Source: CAYXXZ01 sp964469165
GTDB taxonomy: Bacteria; Pseudomonadota; Gammaproteobacteria; Pseudomonadales; Porticoccaceae
Direction of reading: 5' to 3'
Assembly: GCA_964469165.1 (NCBI GenBank)
Contig: CAYXXZ010000103.1
Location: 1-9,363, forward strand
DNA: 9,363 nucleotides
Shown: positions 6,652 through 9,363 of the stretch, one piece after another
Layout: each line of letters opens with the position of its first letter
Position numbering within the stretch: position 1 is the stretch's first letter
Translations under genes and position numbers: made by a program
The notes under the pieces: model-generated
What the model was told of the DNA's origin: nothing
Databases searched by the model: none
Seen by the model: the letters and a program-made list of their open reading frames with translations, nothing else

Positions 6652-6773
6652 ATCGGGTGGTATCGCTGTCCGTTGTGCTTGTTTATCGCTTTGCGCCTTA
6701 GACTAGCCCAAGCCTCGAACAAACGCTAGGCTTTGTTGGCGTTTTGCCGGGCATGAAGGGTGGCAGCCTTTGT

Positions 6774-7388
6774 TTACAGTGCTGTGACGCCATCCACCAT
6801 GAACTGCACGGCGATCACCGCCAGCAGCAAGCCCATCAATCTGGTGATGACGCGGATGCCGCCCACCCCGAGCATGCGGTGCAGCCAGGGGCCCATATGC
6901 AGTACGCCGTACACCAGGCTGCAGGCAGCGAGGATGGCCGCTATCAGCCAGACCTCGCCACCGCCATCCCCCAATTGCTGACGCCACACGAGAACCGCGG
7001 TGATCGCGCCCGGCCCGGCAAGCATCGGCACAGCCAATGGCACCAGAGCGATATTGTGCTTCTCGAGCCCTTCTCTTTTTTCGGCGCCGCTGCTTTTCAG
7101 GCCCGTGGGAATCAGCGCGAGCATCTGCAATGCATAGATGAAAAAAATAAAACCGCCGGCGATCTGGAATGCGGGAATGGTGATACCGAACAACGCCAGC
7201 AGCCCGTCGCCAATGAGCGCGAAGACAACAAGGATGACGAAACTTGCCACACAGGCAACCGCGGCCATGCGGCGCTGCTCGGCACTGCTGTTGTCGGCGG
7301 TGAACATCAGGAACAACGGCAGATTGCCAAGAGGGTCCATGATGATCAGCAGCGGCACCAGGATGGTGAGAAATTCCTGAACGGTCAC
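6774..7388 (-). CDS. MarC-family integral membrane protein
   Basis: This is a six-span inner-membrane protein of the MarC family (E. coli MarC, YchE and YhgN). The role is uncertain: the name comes from the mar locus, but a direct part in antibiotic resistance has not held up, and an amino-acid transport role is only suggested for relatives. Hallmarks are the early DPLGNLPLF and, past the middle, the mirrored PLAVPMLAGPGAI. I chose the GTG at 7388 (VTVQEFLTIL; 204 residues, normal for the family). The open frame extends to an ATG at 7454, but that adds a polar, family-atypical leader and would place a TATACT box inside the gene. An AGGGA site lies 6 bases before the GTG. The gene points the same way as the nor operon, 137 bases upstream, with no shared function evident. 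Confidence 0.9.
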   Translation of the reverse strand: MTVQEFLTILVPLLIIMDPLGNLPLFLMFTADNSSAEQRRMAAVACVASFVILVVFALIGDGLLALFGITIPAFQIAGGFIFFIYALQMLALIPTGLKSSGAEKREGLEKHNIALVPLAVPMLAGPGAITAVLVWRQQLGDGGGEVWLIAAILAACSLVYGVLHMGPWLHRMLGVGGIRVITRLMGLLLAVIAVQFMVDGVTAL

Positions 7389-7417
7389 GGCGGATCCCTG
7401 TTGCTTGTCGAGGTGGC

Positions 7418-7423
7418 AGTATA
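7418..7423 (-). promoter_or_regulatory. Possible -10 box of the MarC-family gene
   Basis: TATACT on the minus strand matches the sigma-70 -10 consensus at 5 of 6 positions and lies about 30 bases before the chosen GTG. No good -35 box is seen at 16-18 bases upstream, so the call is tentative. It supports the shorter gene start. Confidence 0.35.
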
Positions 7424-7484
7424 GGCTACCGAGGGTCGGGAGCTGCATCTGCAAATCGGGCGTATCGCTTGTTCATGGGCCTCA

Positions 7485-7495
7485 GGCCCTGACAC
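7485..7495. repeat. Left flanking direct repeat of the MITE-like element
   Basis: GGCCCTGACAC directly precedes the left terminal repeat and matches GGCCCTGGCAC at 7719-7729 at 10 of 11 positions. This fits a target-site duplication of about 11 bp with one later change. Confidence 0.55.
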
Positions 7496-7718
7496 GAATG
7501 GCACTTACTCAAGGCGTTCGGCACTCCGTACCCCGGTCGCTGTCTTGGGGAAAGTTTTCCGAGACACGCCGTACCCAAAGCACTCGCTATGCTCGCGGGG
7601 CAGGCTCTGAACCCTTCCATGGGGGCTCGACAGCGCCATCCCTGGCGCTGACGGTCTCGGAAAACTTTCCCCAAGACAGCGCCCTCACAGCGTTGCCAAG
7701 CTTAAGTAAGTGCCATTC
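7496..7718. mobile_element. MITE-like nonautonomous element with nested inverted repeats
   Basis: The ends are perfect 14-bp inverted repeats: GAATGGCACTTACT at 7496-7509 and its complement at 7705-7718. Inside lies a second perfect inverted repeat of 28 bp (7538-7565 and 7654-7681). At the centre are the 38-bp dispersed repeat (7571-7608) and a hairpin CAGCGCCA/TGGCGCTG (7631-7638 with 7643-7650). No reading frame resembles a transposase. Size, termini and flanking 11-bp near-duplication fit a MITE mobilised in trans. An 11-bp duplication is compatible with an IS4-like enzyme, but no such gene is in the window. The nested arms could also mean one small element inserted into another. It separates the divergent MarC-family and lipoprotein genes. 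Confidence 0.75.
7571..7608. repeat. 38-bp dispersed repeat, copy 2
   Basis: This is the second copy of the segment at 74-111 (37 of 38 identical, same orientation), here inside the core of the MITE-like element between its inner 28-bp arms. Confidence 0.8.
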
Positions 7719-7729
7719 GGCCCTGGCAC
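7719..7729. repeat. Right flanking direct repeat of the MITE-like element
   Basis: GGCCCTGGCAC directly follows the right terminal repeat and pairs with GGCCCTGACAC at 7485-7495 as a probable target-site duplication (10 of 11). Confidence 0.55.
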
Positions 7730-7854
7730 TACTTGAATGGTCGGCGTTGCGTTAGACTCCAACCTTCCTGACACCGAGAGTCTTGAAAGCCCACCCCGGA
7801 CAGAGACCCGACAGCGGTACAGCAGCCACATAACCACCAAGGGACAGCCACGCA

Positions 7855-9027
7855 ATGGATAAAAAGCATTTACTACTGGCGGCAGTTCTTTCGATCTTCA
7901 CGACGGGATGCGCGATCACCAACCAGTACGAAGTCGCCGAGTACGAGCCACTGCTGGAGCACAGGCTTCCGGAAATATCGGTGTTTTATCTGAAGGCTTC
8001 CGACGCCTTCTACCAGGCGTGCGAGGACTTTAATCGCTCTTCCACGCAAAAGCACTGCGAAATCAACAATATCGATTTGCGCTCGATCAAGGATGTCTTT
8101 CAGGAAACCGAATTGTTCGAGAGAGTGACTCTTGCGGATCAAACTGCCGATTACAAGTTGCTGATAACCAGCGCAACCTATACGCACAATACCGCGGAAG
8201 ACGGTGCCAGCGCCTACCTGGCAGGAGCCACCTTGCTGATGGCGCCGGTCTCCATCACCCAGACCATCAAACTCGACGTATCCTTGCAGTGGCTGGATCT
8301 GGAAGTGGAGCGTTATCAGCTCGACATCCCTTTCACGCGTAAAATATCCCTCTTGTCTCTCAACCAGGATACCCGGCTGGACATCGCCAAAAGCGTTTCA
8401 TCACACCTGCTGCAACGTTTTCAGGAAGAAGACTCGTTCTCGGCGGCAGTGATTGCCGGACGGCTGGAATCCGCCGATTACGGCGCCCAGCTCGAGTTGC
8501 CGGAGCGCGTCGCGCCACACATCAAGGAGGCGAGCCATGTTTACCATCATCCCCTTCACGGCGCTCAGACACGCTACATCCACGAAATATTCGACTTTGA
8601 ATTCATCGATGTTTTTGTTTATCCGATTCGCCAGACAGACTGGCGTGATCACCGTCGCTCGCTGGCCATCGAGGCTCAGAATTTTCGCGACGAGTTAATG
8701 GCATTTCAAAGAGAAGGTGAAATCAATAATTTGATGTTTGAACAGGAGCAATATCATCTTTGGTCGATCGGCGACCAGGATCTGACAGTGATCCACGTGC
8801 CAGTGACATTTCGAGACGCCGACAACGTCGACCACAACAGCCATTGCTATATTTTCATTCAGCAGGATCAATTCATCAAAATCCGCTCATCTTTCGCGGA
8901 CACCAGTGCGGACGCTCCCGATCTGGAGACCTTCACCAGGGCGATTGCCAGCACCATCAAGGTACCGGGGGAATCGCCGTTCATGGCGCAGCTGCGACAT
9001 TATTGGCAAGCGAGCGCTCCGAAGTAA
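7855..9027 (+). CDS. Uncharacterised lipoprotein
   Basis: I do not recognise this 390-residue protein. The N-terminus MDKKHLLLAAVLSIFTTGC is a lipoprotein signal peptide with C19 as the lipidation site. The -3 position is Thr rather than the preferred Leu. No Asp follows the cysteine, so outer-membrane sorting is likely. The first half (about 40-205) has the look of envelope lipoproteins with an alternating alpha/beta fold, for example VFQETELFERV followed by ADYKLLITSATY, then a hydrophobic stretch (about 121-135). The second half (about 240-370) begins FEFIDVFVYPIRQ and ends FIKIRSSF, and reads as a separate globular domain. The ATG has a weak AGGGA site about 11 bases upstream. The DNA looks AT-richer than the nor genes, so it may have been acquired. 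The gene stands alone. Function is unknown. Confidence 0.8.
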   Translation: MDKKHLLLAAVLSIFTTGCAITNQYEVAEYEPLLEHRLPEISVFYLKASDAFYQACEDFNRSSTQKHCEINNIDLRSIKDVFQETELFERVTLADQTADYKLLITSATYTHNTAEDGASAYLAGATLLMAPVSITQTIKLDVSLQWLDLEVERYQLDIPFTRKISLLSLNQDTRLDIAKSVSSHLLQRFQEEDSFSAAVIAGRLESADYGAQLELPERVAPHIKEASHVYHHPLHGAQTRYIHEIFDFEFIDVFVYPIRQTDWRDHRRSLAIEAQNFRDELMAFQREGEINNLMFEQEQYHLWSIGDQDLTVIHVPVTFRDADNVDHNSHCYIFIQQDQFIKIRSSFADTSADAPDLETFTRAIASTIKVPGESPFMAQLRHYWQASAPK

Positions 9028-9028
9028 C

Positions 9029-9055
9029 GATTCGCGGCCGAGGCTGCTCCTGCAG
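9029..9055. repeat. REP unit, single copy after the lipoprotein gene
   Basis: This 27-bp unit starts two bases after the lipoprotein stop codon and matches 9103-9129 at 24 of 27 positions. Its stem GCGGCC/GGCTGC contains a G-T pair that remains a wobble pair in RNA. Confidence 0.7.
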
Positions 9056-9088
9056 GTTCTCACACATCGTGGATGAATATCCGAATTT

Positions 9089-9112
9089 CTGATTCGCGGC
9101 CTGATTCGCGGC
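9089..9112. repeat. 12-bp tandem duplication at the REP edge
   Basis: CTGATTCGCGGC occurs twice in direct succession (9089-9100 and 9101-9112). The second copy is the edge of the next REP unit. This looks like slippage or an aborted REP insertion. Confidence 0.65.
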
Positions 9113-9164
9113 CAAGGCCGCTCCTACAGAGGGAGCAATCGTGTAGGAGCGGCCTTGGCCGCGA
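9106..9164. repeat. REP doublet (REPIN-like) with perfect 23-bp arms
   Basis: The arm at 9106-9128 and its exact inverted copy at 9142-9164 are separated by 13 bases. Each unit reads TGTAGGAGC, then the GCGGCC/GGCCGC stem, then GA, starting with the GTAG motif of RAYT-linked REPs. A run of T residues (9173-9179) follows about nine bases beyond the second arm. The long stem could therefore terminate transcription between the convergent lipoprotein and aldo/keto reductase genes. Confidence 0.85.
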
Positions 9165-9182
9165 TGTTGGTGGTTTTTTGTT

Positions 9183-9205
9183 AGCGGCCACACCCGCTCC
9201 TGCGG
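9183..9205. repeat. Decayed REP remnant
   Basis: AGCGGCCACACCCGCTCCTG keeps the REP outline (GCGGCC, then GCTCCTG) with a disrupted stem. It lies directly against the stop codon of the aldo/keto reductase gene at 9206. Confidence 0.5.
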
Positions 9206-9361
9206 TCAGTCTTTTTTCGCGTAGGCGTGCGCGGCAAAGGAGCGGCCATTGACTGACGCACCGGCGTAGGATGATTGCAGGGCGCCGACCAGGAATTCGT
9301 GGGGGAAATCCACGCGCGGCTTCGAGATCGCATCCAGCTCGGCGATTTCTTCCGCCGTCAA
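9206..9361 (-). CDS. Aldo/keto reductase, C-terminal fragment (cut by window edge)
   Basis: Only the last 51 residues are in the window. They begin LTAEEIAELDAISKPRVDFP and end HAYAKKD. The pattern L(T/S)xEE(I/L)xxLDxxS followed by a short Pro-rich tail is typical of the C-terminus of NADPH-dependent aldo/keto reductases, where the leader helix ends the barrel and the tail shapes the substrate pocket. The start and the catalytic Asp-Tyr-Lys-His set lie outside the window, so subfamily and substrate cannot be judged. The tail after the LDxxS motif is fairly long. The gene converges on the lipoprotein gene. Confidence 0.72.
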   Translation of the reverse strand: MTAEEIAELDAISKPRVDFPHEFLVGALQSSYAGASVNGRSFAAHAYAKKD

Positions 9362-9363
9362 TT

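Noticed and set aside
6698..6711. TTGGGCTAGTCTAA as a Dnr/FNR site for the nor operon
   Set aside because: Only the TTG and the final AA agree with TTGAT-N4-ATCAA, the arms are not properly symmetric, and no -10 box lies at the expected distance.
6719..6747. Rho-independent terminator after the MarC-family gene
   Set aside because: AAACGC/GCGTTT and AACAAA/TTTGTT pairings overlap and compete. The stems are short and AT-rich, with no clean T-run.
7389..7454. Longer MarC-family gene starting at the ATG at 7454
   Set aside because: The extra 22 residues are polar and unlike the family, and would contain the probable TATACT promoter box; the GTG at 7388 has a ribosome site and gives normal length.
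7426..7755. Open frames across the MITE-like element on both strands
   Set aside because: They read through inverted repeats and resemble no transposase; the element is better explained as noncoding.

Overview
The window looks like chromosomal DNA of a GC-rich, respiring gammaproteobacterium, probably marine or environmental. This rests on the gene families, codon use and REP-type repeats; no taxonomic marker is present, so the assignment is tentative. The core is a cytochrome-c-type nitric oxide reductase (cNOR) operon on the minus strand. It is read as a 39-residue membrane protein, then norC, norB, norQ and norD (6636 down to 1403). NorB and NorC form the membrane enzyme that reduces NO to N2O. 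NorQ (MoxR-type AAA+ ATPase) and NorD (von Willebrand factor A protein) are the usual activation pair. No nor regulator and no norE or norF is visible.

Layout: 1-427 has no credible gene but holds hairpin-rich repeat debris. 428-1324 (+) encodes a YpfJ-type zinc metallopeptidase that converges on norD. A REP doublet (1320-1381) lies between them and overlaps the peptidase stop codon. The nor operon fills 1403-6636 (-). A MarC-family membrane protein follows at 6774-7388 (-). The divergent gap 7389-7854 holds a MITE-like element of about 223 bp with terminal inverted repeats and an imperfect 11-bp flanking direct repeat. 7855-9027 (+) encodes an unrecognised lipoprotein whose DNA looks AT-richer than the nor genes. 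9029-9205 is a cluster of REP units. 9206-9361 (-) is the C-terminal end of an aldo/keto reductase cut by the window edge.

The most unusual points are in the reductase. NorC carries a second, C-terminal c-type haem domain, so it is about twice the normal length. NorB keeps all haem and FeB ligands but has a shortened periplasmic loop and lacks two glutamates (Paracoccus E122 and E202 equivalents) that are usual in cNOR. A tiny single-span membrane protein starts the operon. Together these suggest a divergent cNOR with an altered electron-entry and possibly proton-entry route. The noncoding DNA is also informative: a 38-bp core sequence is shared by the MITE and the repeat mosaic at the window start, and the two halves of one REP doublet differ by a compensatory base-pair change.
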